Shown in pieces: positions 18,316-28,406 of a stretch of DNA of 64,000 bases. The stretch comes from Leptodontidium sp. MPI-SDFR-AT-0119 (lineage: Eukaryota > Ascomycota > Leotiomycetes > Helotiales > Leptodontidiaceae): NCBI GenBank assembly GCA_020726505.1, contig JAHLEZ010000001.1, positions 6,634,001-6,698,000 on the forward strand. Reading direction: 5' to 3'. The notes below the pieces were generated by a model that worked only from the letters and a program-made list of their open reading frames with translations, did not search any database and had not been told where the DNA came from. The number at the start of each line of letters is the position of its first letter. Position 1 is the first letter of the stretch. The position numbers and the translations under genes were made by a program.

Positions 18316-18696
18316 GGCATCCATTTGAAGATTCAGATCTGCACCGAGAGCATAGGACTGGGCAAGGTATAGCGTGTATTTACTGTATTCATACGTGTTG
18401 TACAAGGCCTTTAATTTAATATCTGGCAGCAGGCGCCAAGTGCTTATTAAAGATGACAGGATAAATTTGAACCTTCTACAGCCGCTTGTACAATCGGCTT
18501 TCCTTTCACTGCAGCGAATTTAGAATGGTTCTTGGACGTTCGCCCACCACCAGCCGTGCATCAAAAGAGGCCAAGCGAAACCTTACATACGGGAGACTCA
18601 AGGAGCCCGCCTCCGCGGCATATAGAGGCTGTACAAATTGCTCTAGTACCTCAGTCGTTGAAGTAGTTATCGAAATTATAGCTTCAATCATCCACC

Positions 18697-20657
18697 ATGA
18701 CGGAGTATCAGCACTTTATTCCCCAGCTACTCCTTCGCAACTATTCTCATCCCTACAAGCCACCTAAAAAAAGCTCATCCCAACCAAGAACTAAGTCACG
18801 ACCTGAGAAAGGCAAATACAGAGGAGACAAGGTGCTCAATGTCGTGGACTTCTCCTCCGATGAACCCCAACTGCGCAAAGCCCCAGTATCTCGTTGGTTC
18901 GGCCAGGATAATATGTACGTGGAAGTCGCCAATGCTATCAAAGCTAAGAAAGACGTGGAGCGAGAGCTTGCCAAACTCGAACAGCAGACGTCGATAATAC
19001 TCCAGAAAATCAAGAAAGCCAACGACTAGGGTGAGTCCGACATATGGCCCACCAGTGTGGAGAGGAACATTCTACGCAAGTTTCTCTTTATCATGAAGTA
19101 TCGAGGACCCGGGTTCTATACGAAATGCTTCGACGATGATACACAAACATATGACTCTAAAGATAAGCACATTCTTAGAGCCTATATGGCTGAGAAAGGG
19201 ATGACAAGCCCGAGAGAAGTGTGGCTGCACAATCTTCGCACCATTCTGGATCTCGATATGGATGCCTGCGGAGGAGAATGGACGGAGAAACCTCCCGAAT
19301 TGATATTTCCCGCTGATGCGGCAATGTTTATATTCCATGTACAATCTTCCTACATGGCATTCTGCACGCCTGAGGAGAAGCATGATGAGTTCATCCTAAC
19401 TGACCAATGCTACAACGTCTTCGAAAGGCCCATAAACTATACTTTCTGTGCCAAAACAAACGAGTATCTCGGAGCTACATACTTATGCTAACACGAATTT
19501 GGGCCTGTATCCCCTCAACTTATCATTGTTCTCCGTAGCAATACTCTACCGAACGCTCTGGAAGATGGCATTTCTACAATTCAGAGAACACGTCAGCTAA
19601 TGCACGACATGGCAGCGGCCCAATTTCCAGATCCGCAGATGGTCAAGTCTATCTTAGCCAATCTGCCGGTGACCAAGGCAGGCAACAGCTATACGAAAGT
19701 CGTCGACGGCAAACCAGAGCACGCGTCGGGCAAGCCAGGCTTACCTATGGCTCGAGATAAGTTTTGCTTCCGCTTCTGGCCGATTTCGACACAGTACGTG
19801 AATACAATCAACTTCGTCTTTTTAGACAATATTCTGCATTGCAAGAGTATTGTATACGGTACACATCTCCCCTTTGAACGAACCCTGGAGGCCTATTTGA
19901 CAACTAGCGCGCACGGTTTGAAGAAAGTTGGCATTGGGGAGCATGGGGCCCATACGAGCCGCCGCGATTGCCTGAAGAAACTCTCCGTCATGCTCGGGGT
20001 GAGAATTTTCCTATCTGGGTCGATGAAGAGGGAGAAGCAAGCCAGCCATGTGTGCAGTATCTTGATGATATGTGGCTGGAAGTGATAAAGAAGTTATTTG
20101 AACACCAACCTGAACTTCCACGACCAGAAGCAACCTTATTCTGGCAAGCATACTCCGTGTTAGGTAAGAAAGTCAAATCATAGTGGTAACTTAAAACAAA
20201 GAACTGATTATGGAACTATCTAGGGGGATCCAAAGGGACCTTTGTCAGAGACCTTGAACAATCATGGAAGCTGCACAAGCTTCAAACATATGTAGCCAGC
20301 TGGACTATAGATCTGGACAACAGTCTCCGACTAGAAGCACTTGCGAACGCTGTTGACTTTATCCTTCAAAATCTCCCTAGGCGCGTTTGGCTATATGTGA
20401 AGCACTGACGATGGATGTTTTCGGATGAATATGCGATGTATCAGGAGAAGTTTGTCGGGAACGGGCCTATTTTCGCCGCCAAGACAAATGCACTATTCAC
20501 AATAGGGCCAGAGGATGAAGTTGTTATAGGTGAGCGCTTCGTAACATAGATTTATGTCGTGGGGAAAACGTTCATTAATACAGTATAGCCAATTCAACGA
20601 TCAGCCCACAAGGTTTATCTGACCTGATCTACTTGGCTGATGTCTTCATTCGTAGAT
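18697..20657 (+). pseudogene. DUF4238 family pseudogene
   Basis: The start M-T-E-Y-Q-H-F-I-P-Q-L-L-L-R-N-Y-S-H-P is the conserved opening of fungal DUF4238 proteins, whose biochemical role is unknown. The frame runs on through H-E-F-G-P-V-S-P and L-R-S-N-T-L-P, also typical. It is broken by TAG at 19027, TAA at 19489, a frameshift near 19930-19945 (after L-K-K-V-G; the frame H-W-G-A-W-G-P-Y-E-P-P-R-L-P continues one base off), and TGA near 20407. Two introns still look intact: one from a GTAAGA donor just after 20160 to a TCTAG acceptor near 20223, and another from a GTGAGC donor near 20530. The last exon ends D-V-F-I-R-R-stop near 20657. At least four lesions make it dead. Confidence 0.8.
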
Positions 20658-20740
20658 GACGAATTTTGATGGTAACTAGAAACATTTACAGACAAAAATG
20701 CCACCGCGCGGGTTTGCGGGTTTATGGATTTACGGGTGTG

Positions 20741-20820
20741 GATATGGAGGGCTGTTTACTTGGCGGTTGTTCATGATATGTATATGGAGGGCTGTTTACT
20801 TGGCGATTGTTCATGATATG
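20741..20820 (+). repeat. Two-copy 40-bp tandem repeat
   Basis: Units 20741-20780 and 20781-20820 are nearly identical, each holding ATGGAGGGCTGTTTACTTGG and GTTCATGATATGT. They lie just beyond the DUF4238 relic and code for nothing recognisable. Confidence 0.85.
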
Positions 20821-21237
20821 TATGTGTTCGATGGGATATTCTCTAATTAGTTCAAGAATTACTCTCCCTTCACAGTTTCGTAATTGTCTTGTAAAATGAA
20901 CTTGGAAAAACACGAATATAACATGTAATCCTTGAACCATTCGAGAAGCTTCAAGCTCATGCTCTACGCGCGAAGCGCTCACTTGAATGGAATATCTCAG
21001 GTAACGTTATTGTACAGTCACTTTTAAAATCGGCTCGAACGTAACATGGCCGTAGGGCTGAGGATCACATGTGAAATGTGGACTGCTCCCTGAGGATGAT
21101 GTGGCACGACGGATATTAGCGCTTACCTCGGAAAGCATTTTTTGCTGAAATCACGATGCTGACTTTTTACTTCGTCTGAATGTGTTAGTTCTCTCTCTTC
21201 AAGTTCGAGTAGGTCCGCTAGCTACCACTAAGCAGGC

Positions 21238-23311
21238 ATGGCTCAGTCTAAGACAGTTTCTAGATCATCCAGCGGCTCTAGCCTCGAAGACTTGGTCCCA
21301 CATGCTTGTCGTCATTGCGGCCTGATTTTGTTCTGCTTTTCTGAATACACACCATTGACTTTCTCATACCGCGAAGTTCTCACATACGCCGCCGATGGAT
21401 GCGACTTGTTCGCTAGTCGTCTGATGGCTCGTGACTTTGAAGATTTCGGGATCAGAGAATTACAGAGTTTGCGGCTTCAAGTGGAAATAATCTGGGAAAA
21501 TTCTAAGCCAGGTTCTACCTTCCATAGGATTGGTTTCCAGTGGATGAAAGACAATGTTACTGTATTTAATTCAGATGTAGAGCCTTACCCGGGAGAGTAG
21601 AAAGATGAGCTTCATGTCTTTACTACGAAAGGTATCCTATTTCATCCGCACTGAAGAATGTAGCTAAACGTCGGATGTCAGATAGTCCCACAAGCCGCTA
21701 TATCGACACTAGGCCCCTTATTCAATCGCCGGGCTCTGAGGCTAGCATGTCATGGGTAGGGCTTCAGCTGCAGGACTGCCGAGATAATCACGAGAAATGT
21801 GGGAAGGAGGAAAATCTGATGGAATCAATGCCGACTCGAGTCATTGAAGTTGGAACTCCTGGAGACATGTACGTTCACTTGGAAGAACCGAGCGCTGGAA
21901 AGACAGAGTCGTATGTAGCTCTGAGCTACTCTAGGGAGGTGGCCAGGAAGAAATCATGACAACTAAAGCCAATCGACCTGAAAAGCTCCGGGAAATCGCA
22001 TTGGAGAGCCTGCCACAAACGATCCAGGATGCGATTACAGTTACTCGAGAGCTTAGATACAAGTACCTTTGGGTGGACGCTATATATATCGTACAGGATG
22101 ACGAGGAAGATTGTGCACGGGAGGTATCTGCAATGTCGCTTGTCTACTCTGGAGCTTCTCTGACAATCTCCGCTGCAAAGGCTGATAACAGCAAGCAAGG
22201 ATTTCTTCAGCAACGGGATCTTGTACAATCTTATGGACTGGTCTTTGAGCTTCCTTGTAAATTACACCGCGAAGGAGGGGAAACACACATTCTACTGCAC
22301 GAGAACTGTGTCCAGAACAAAATACTGGAAAATATTGACAGCAGAGGGTGGACATTACAAGAACACTTGCTAGCCAAGCGTCTGCTACGTTATGGCTCTA
22401 ATCAGATAGAGTGGAAATGTCGGGAGCAAATTTCCTATGATGGCGGGTGTACATGTCGAGGCCCGCACCAGGACCTCGATCTAATGTATTTCACAGGTCC
22501 CGTCGAGGAACGCCACACCAAAGCGATCCGTCTAGAGAACGGTCAGGGAAAATACGACATGATTAATTGGGAGATCTTGGTTCGAGATTACTCTCGCCGT
22601 AGCTTATTAAAGTTGTCGGACAAGCTTCCCGCCTTTGGCGCTATCGTTGCGAACTTTGCAAAGACGATGAAATGGGACTCGTCAGATTACTATGCTGGAC
22701 TATGGAAGTCGGACATCCACATGCAGCTATCCTGGCGAAGGGATCTTACAGAACCTTCAAGCATGGAAAAGGGTTCTGGAACTTCAGGGTACATGGAAAC
22801 TTCTTGTCCTTCCTGGTCATGGGCTTCGCTGAGAGATCCTATCGACTTCGAGCCTCACCACTTTCGCTGGGGCAAGGGTACCTTGGAAGGAGTTGAATGC
22901 AAAATCGACCCAAAGATATCAGGTTATAGGTATGGGGAGGTAAAATCTGCGCGATTGACAGTTCGGGGTTACGTACAACAGGTACGTTGGACTGGCCATC
23001 TGTTCAGGCAGGCGACTTGCGATGATACCTGCGAGTCTATGACAGTTTTGCCTATTTCTGTTGTCTGGGACACATTTTTAAAACCTCCTCCCGGGTCTTA
23101 TTACTGCCTGGAAGTTCGTCCCGTAAGCTCGGGCATATGTGGTATCATCCTCAATGAGATCGATGGTCAAAGATTTCAGCGGGTCGGTTATTTTGAATAC
23201 CGTACAGGCGAGCTGAAGTCAAAAGTTCTTGAACAGCTTGTTGCAGAAAAGATGTCGTCGAAATTCTCTTGGTCACATGCTGGCGGAACTAGGACTATTA
23301 TAATCGTTTGA
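21238..23311 (+). pseudogene. HET-domain pseudogene (two lesions)
   Basis: Exon 1 starts M-A-Q-S-K-T-V-S at 21238 and holds an HET N-terminal region with C-R-H-C. A 50-nt intron (21632-21681) joins it in phase to exon 2, which has T-R-V-I-E-V-G, Y-V-A-L-S-Y, P-Q-T-I-Q-D-A-I-T-V-T-R-E-L, Y-L-W-V-D-A and R-G-W-T-L-Q-E. Two breaks are visible: an in-frame TAG at 21598, and loss of one base near 21933 exactly in the C-W-G motif of the HET core, after which the frame continues at M-T-T-K-A-N-R-P. The long frame after 21956 is otherwise open, so the damage is recent. If read through it would be a complete HET protein. Confidence 0.8.
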
Positions 23312-23391
23312 TGTCTCGGATTATCCGCGATATAGTGGATTCTCAAGTCGACTTCAGTATGTACGTTGGCTTAGAAATCTAGCGAACTTTT

Positions 23392-23420
23392 AGGGGAAGC
23401 CGATTTTGTAACCGACTGTA
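23392..23420 (+). repeat. Isolated end of the 18.1 kb TIR element
   Basis: This 29-bp block matches the left inverted repeat at 18096-18124 with one mismatch. No partner end is found within 400 bases to the right. It sits 80 bp after the HET pseudogene. Confidence 0.7.
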
Positions 23421-23714
23421 AGAACAAGAGCAAAGGCAAAATGAGCAGCGTCAATACCCAAACACCAGATGACTACATATAAGATCGCATATTCTCAGAA
23501 GAGCCTCCTTGTGCGTCCCTCTGGAATTCATTGCCCGAGTCAATGACGACTTCTAAATGAGAATAGGACATCACAATCCCTTCCCAGGACGCCAAGGCAT
23601 GCGCTGCCCGGACCACATTCCTGATCTGAAGGAGGAACCTGTCAGTGAATGATCTCATAACTTCGACGAAACAGGTACCTACCTGGCGACTATTGGATAG
23701 TGGGATTAAGTCAA

Positions 23715-23950
23715 CTTTGGGGTCCAGACGCCTGAAGTTCCCAACATCGGTTTGTGTGGGAGAAGGTGTAGAGCTATTCATACGCTGAGAATGTGCGATC
23801 ACGGAAGACTGGTAGGCATGCGAAAAATCAAGTTCGCATAGTCGCCATACTAGCACGCGACCACAGTATAGCTACTTCAGTAGAGGAATAATACTTTGGG
23901 TTTCGAGAGAAGTCCAAACTAGAGTCTGAGAGTCTCTCGAACATGCTCAT
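23715..23950 (+). repeat. Dispersed repeat family B, copy 3 (RIP-like decay)
   Basis: This matches 2265-2412 on the same strand and 1604-1790 inverted. Compared with the 2.3 kb copy, Trp TGG codons have become TAG, CAG has become TAG and GCA has become GTA. Almost all changes are C-to-T or G-to-A. Confidence 0.75.
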
Positions 23951-23989
23951 CATCTCTACAGCTGTCAGCTAGACGACCAGACAACAAGC

Positions 23990-24102
23990 CCTAATACGGA
24001 AACCGCGAGCGCAGAGCGCGTGCACAGGCTCGGTGCCGCTTTTGCGGGGCAGAAGAACGTCTCGACTCGCTCTTCGTCCTTCTTTATTAACAACCCTAAA
24101 GA
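23990..24102 (+). pseudogene. Exon-like fragment of an unknown gene (family C), copy 2
   Basis: This reads E-R-V-H-R-L-G-A-A-F-A-G-Q-K-N-V-S-T-R and then S-S-S-F-F-I-N-N-P-K, matching the fragment at 2455-2575. It again lies just downstream of a family B repeat, so the B plus C order is conserved between the loci. Confidence 0.5.
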
Positions 24103-24515
24103 CAAACTCAATTTTAGATATATTCTCTTTTGAAGCGAGGTTTTGGTGTTTGTTGGGAAATTCATTTCCCCGGTGGCAGCGTAACGGATAAGGGAGCGCG
24201 CTACAGAACATCAGTCGGTGTGACAGGCGTGGTTTGGCGGTTGAATAACATCTTATAGACTATGTTTTTCTAAGCTGGGTTTAGTACGAGGTCGAACGTA
24301 ATGACCCTTCTCTCGGAATTTCGACAAGCTGTGGTCAGGAATTCTAACGTGCCATGTTAGCACCTGGCTGGGAAGAGGGATAATTATGATACTTACAGGC
24401 CAGGTCGTTAGTCTCCTCGAAACACGTAATCAAAAAGATACCTTACTCTTGATAGAGGCTCCTTCTTGCTAATCCAGACAGCAACCCCACCCCTGCTCTG
24501 AGTGGCGCGGCAGAA

Positions 24516-24660
24516 ATTTGTCGCTATTGATAAGGATCCTTTAAGGTGGTCCCGACGACGAGTACCAGGTCCGGTCCTGCCTTTAGATCACTCTGGATAG
24601 TCTGCAAGATGCCTGTGTCGTCAGGGTGAGGCTCGCCATACAATAGCACATCAAGTCCCT
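24516..24660 (-). pseudogene. Sirtuin (Sir2 family) fragment
   Basis: The minus strand reads V-L-L-Y-G-E-P-H-P, then S-D-L-K-A-G-P-D-L-V-L-V-V-G-T-T-L-K. This is the NAD-binding core segment shared by fungal Hst3/Hst4-like sirtuins, which are NAD-dependent protein deacylases. A TAG follows within a few codons, and W-I-S-K-K-E-P resembles the next conserved segment about 60 bases further on. The upstream half, with the zinc cysteines, is absent. It is a truncated remnant. Confidence 0.65.
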
Positions 24661-24671
24661 ACGAATACCAT

Positions 24672-25420
24672 GTGCGAGTCGTGTCTGATGCTATCCATAG
24701 TTCTAGAGATAGAGGCGTTGCGATCCATACCATCAGCTTATCGGGGTTCGACCTTCCGTACTACCGTACGTGGGAAGTTCCCGACCTGAGCTCCTTGTCA
24801 GAGTCTCTAAGAAAGCTGCTGGAGTCCGTTAAGGTCCTACGCCTGAGTTACTCGAGTTTTCCTCTGGAACTACTGTCCTGCCGCGCACTGGATCTTTATC
24901 AGCTTGATATGTGCCGTATAGTAGCCGAACATAATACTCTGGAGGACTTCCTGGAAATAAGTAGAAGATCCATTCGCTCTATTAGCTTTCACGATGTTAA
25001 GGTTACCGGATTAAGCCCACTGGAGAGCAATCTTTCTGAGCTGTCCTCAAGCATGCTCTGTAAAATACTAAAAGTGTCACAGTCGGTGCCATATCGAGCA
25101 GCTGATTGTCGCTGCCTTCCATTTTGGAAAAAAGGATGGAGGTTAATATTGAATGATAGCCACCTCCAGCGTTCGGAAAGATGAGGTAGGCGGCCGGGAG
25201 CTCGAGGGGCAAACGGATTACGTACCAGCACGAGGAGGACTCTATAAGAATTACCGGCGTTCTTCATGAGGCGCTCAAGCTGTGCCATTTATCCTTTCAT
25301 TTTGATCGATTTTCTCTCGAGGGCTGGGAGTTTTCCTCGTTCGCTACCCTAAAGCTTGCTTACTATCACCCGTTGATCGAATTGTCTTCCCTCGAGCAGG
25401 TATGTTTGAAATCTGATTGA
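24672..25420 (+). pseudogene. Leucine-rich-repeat / F-box-like relic
   Basis: The first frame (24672-25184) has spaced leucine motifs such as L-R-L-S-Y-S-S-F-P-L-E-L-L and L-D-L-Y-Q-L-D-M. A second frame, from about 25214, reads V-L-H-E-A-L-K-L-C-H-L-S-F-H-F-D-R-F and F-A-T-L-K-L-A-Y-Y-H-P-L-I-E-L-S-S-L. Together they resemble the leucine-rich body of fungal F-box proteins, which recruit substrates to SCF ubiquitin ligases. The frame change near 25190 and the missing F-box suggest a broken or partial gene, though an intron cannot be excluded. Confidence 0.4.
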
Positions 25421-25669
25421 TTCATGAGGTTTTATACTAGAGCGCTTCTTCCCTTCCCCGATTTTCACCATCCATGTCCCCCTCATTATCAATGATTTCG
25501 CCAAGTGACTACCTGTATTCCAAAGAAACAACACATCCCACTAGCAGATTAGCGAAACGCTCTTACTAACTGCTCAACTTTCTCCCTCTTCCTCATGGCC
25601 CTTGTAGCTTCATTGTATCCTCTCCTACAGCGGTAGGAGGATTAAAAAAAACAAGTCCTCGCGATTCTA

Positions 25670-26712
25670 TTACTCGTACTCTGTTTTGCTTCCTTCGTTC
25701 ATAGCGCCTCCAGTCTTCCATTGGGCACTTGGGCTCGGCGGTCCTGTTGTCGAACTTCCTCTTGAAGCCCTCCTTCCATGTCCCAAAACACGCCTGCTCG
25801 CCTCTTTTCTCGCATTCACCATTGCTTTATTGATATAGTCTTCTTTCTCCTCCTGGCCAACTTTCCCGCGTACTACCAACGGCGACCACTCTGGGAGTCC
25901 TACTCCAGGATGAATTACGGTCGGCTCCGAGTTTGGCCAGCTGCCAGGCGGGAGCCTGTCTTGGATCCGAACCGAAACCCGAGGGAAAAGGGTGAACACT
26001 CGGGGATAAGTGTTTGATACCAGGTCTGGATCTGGGCCATCTCCGTTAAATGGCAATGCTTGATCAAACTGCCGAGACCGCCACTCTTCGCGATGTGCAC
26101 GATCCAGCAGCGGATTTATAGTTATTTCCAAGCCGCCAGCTTGCGCATTATTCCAGACATCAGCTGACGAGTTCGCAACTGCGTGAGACGAACTGACCAG
26201 TGGGGAGAGGGAAAGGAAACCCTTGGAAATGACACTATCGGCTCCGATAGAACCTGTGGAAGGAAGTTTCTTGGATTCGAGAACAGGCGAAGCCACCGTG
26301 TCAACTTGTAACGATTGAAGAGCTCGCATCGTGAGAGCTATCCAGACGTTGGCTATGTTTCCGTCCTGGCTAGATTTGTCGAGACTGTCCGATGTCATGC
26401 TGAGGCAACTACTGGATCCGGACTGCAGTAAGGTGAGCTCGGAGCTGAAGGGTTTCCAGATGTCTTCGCATATAGCGTTGGAGATAATGCGTTGAGCATG
26501 AGCAGCGCGTAGGTCACGTGAATTATTAGAATCATCAATAGAAACAGGCCTGGAGTAGGGATCTACAGTGGCGAGTTCCTCGTGGATCTTTTCTAAGTCC
26601 TGCTGCACGTTAAAAAGGATGTATGGCGGGCGGGAAGAAGCATTCTTACCTTTTCTTCTATATCATAGAAGTATTTCCTCATGAAGATAACAGTACTAAT
26701 GAGAGTGAGCAT
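25670..26712 (-). CDS. Unknown fungal protein with hydrophobic N-terminus
   Basis: Exon 1 (26712-26650) encodes 21 residues, M-L-T-L-I-S-T-V-I-F followed by M-R-K-Y-F-Y-D-I-E-E-K. A 47-nt GT-AG intron (26603-26649) joins it in phase to exon 2, giving 331 residues. I recognise no domain. The first ten residues are hydrophobic, and the last third is rich in charged residues and serine. An exon further upstream is possible because the first exon is short. It lies between relics on one side and the HNWD gene on the other. Confidence 0.6.
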
Positions 26713-28406
26713 GAGTATGTGGGATTGGGGGAGATGGGAGGGAGGGGGGTAGGTTCTGGGATAGTGGATTATGAGTTATATGCTTGCTTGAGGACGGGAG
26801 TGATCCACATGAGACCTTGGGAAAGGAATACTAGGGACAATTCACTTCGAAAATAAGATATTTTGGGATTTTAGTTGCATTTTCGTTCTTGTAACAGTTT
26901 TAAAATAATGAATATTGACATAAAATAACGCCCCTACTATTGTATTGGGCCCGATATTTGACCTAGCAGATTTATTGTCCCATCTTCAATGTTGTTGTGT
27001 TCTCCTTATGTAATGTTCCCCCCAATGTCCTGAAAAAGTCGAATATCCCACCCGCCCCACGTCGGGTCGCGGCTGTGCCATGGATCGTTGTCGCTGAGGG
27101 GGGATAGTATCTGGAATCCTGGTCGGTCGGAAGATACCACCGCGGAGCCAGGCCGTTGCACTAGTAGTGGAACCGAGTCGTCTGTCCTTGGTCAGCACCC
27201 CCTGCTAGCGCTGGCAATGTCTCACCAGAGGGATAATTTTCAGCCTCACGGCAAAATCAGCTGATTACTTCCCCAGATTTCAACAAAGGGCCAAAGCTTA
27301 TATTGACGGCAGCGCCTCTTTGCTTCAGCTCGAGTCTGTGATACGCTAGGTTCCCCCCCGATGGCGTGCTTTATGGCCGAACTTGGATTAGAGAAGCGGC
27401 ATGATGTTCAGCACGAGGCTTTGTGGTCCCCCTCATATGCCACTTTGAAACCTCAACGTCGAGGCGTTGTTGATTCTCATGTTTTCCATTGAGAGAAGAT
27501 TTCATTGACGGGCACTCTCCTTTGGACTAAGCCAGCTCGCGAACTTTAATCTCTAGAGCTTTGCCTCTTAAACTTTCCCACGGGTCAATCCGAGAAACTT
27601 CAGCTCCATGCATTAATCTCTCAAATATGTCAGAAAACGCCTTGTGCGAACAGCCAGAGACACCCCCTCTCCCGAATGAGAAAAAATGCCGCACAACAAT
27701 TGTTCTCCTGGGAACTACGGTAGTGGTTCCGAGCCCCTACCGAGAGACCGGCAGTTTCCCGTGGCGCAAAGTTGGCAGCCAACAATCTTAGCTGCTGTAG
27801 TACTTGACTCGCGACTCAGCCATAGCTGGTCAAAACTCGCGGGCAAAAAAACTTAAGTTTTTCACTCTCAACCAAATTAATATAAAATTAACGAGGGTTA
27901 AAATAGCTATGATATCTCGATCAAGTGGGCTAATCGGGGTTTTTGAGTTAAAAGATAATAATTAGGCGGTGACAACAAGACTTACCCGCTGATTAACAAA
28001 ATAGTGGAGAAAACAGCCACACCGCAGAGTGCGGCGAGGTCTGAGTGCTCACGCACTTATCCCCAGAAAACGCCCAAAGCACTTCATAATCTGTGAAATT
28101 GGTAGTCTTGGTTAAAAAGCTATCCCCTGGTCCTCGACGGCTGCGGTCACTATGATTGGCAGCGACTCATTCTTTTTACTTTTAGTTCTGGTTGTGGCTT
28201 TGGTTGCTTTTCATTGAGAAGGCTTCCGTATGAACTTAGTACGGTTTTAAGATTCGATTTTTTGCAGAATGATAAAGCTATAAATAGAATAAAACAGAAA
28301 TGGACGACAAGTTCCCGAAATCTTCACCTTCGCATCTATGCCAACTCGACGGCTAAATAACTACCGAGAACCCCTCTCTCTTACATTCCTGGAACCTAAT
28401 CGAATT
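26713..28406. other. Intergenic stretch upstream of the HNWD gene
   Basis: No gene is supported. A 40-base block near 27197-27236 (CCCCTGCTAGCGCTGG then TGTCTCA) recurs near 40925-40965 with changes. About 27830-27960 is AT-rich. The HNWD promoter should lie in the last few hundred bases; no clear TATA box is seen. Confidence 0.4.
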
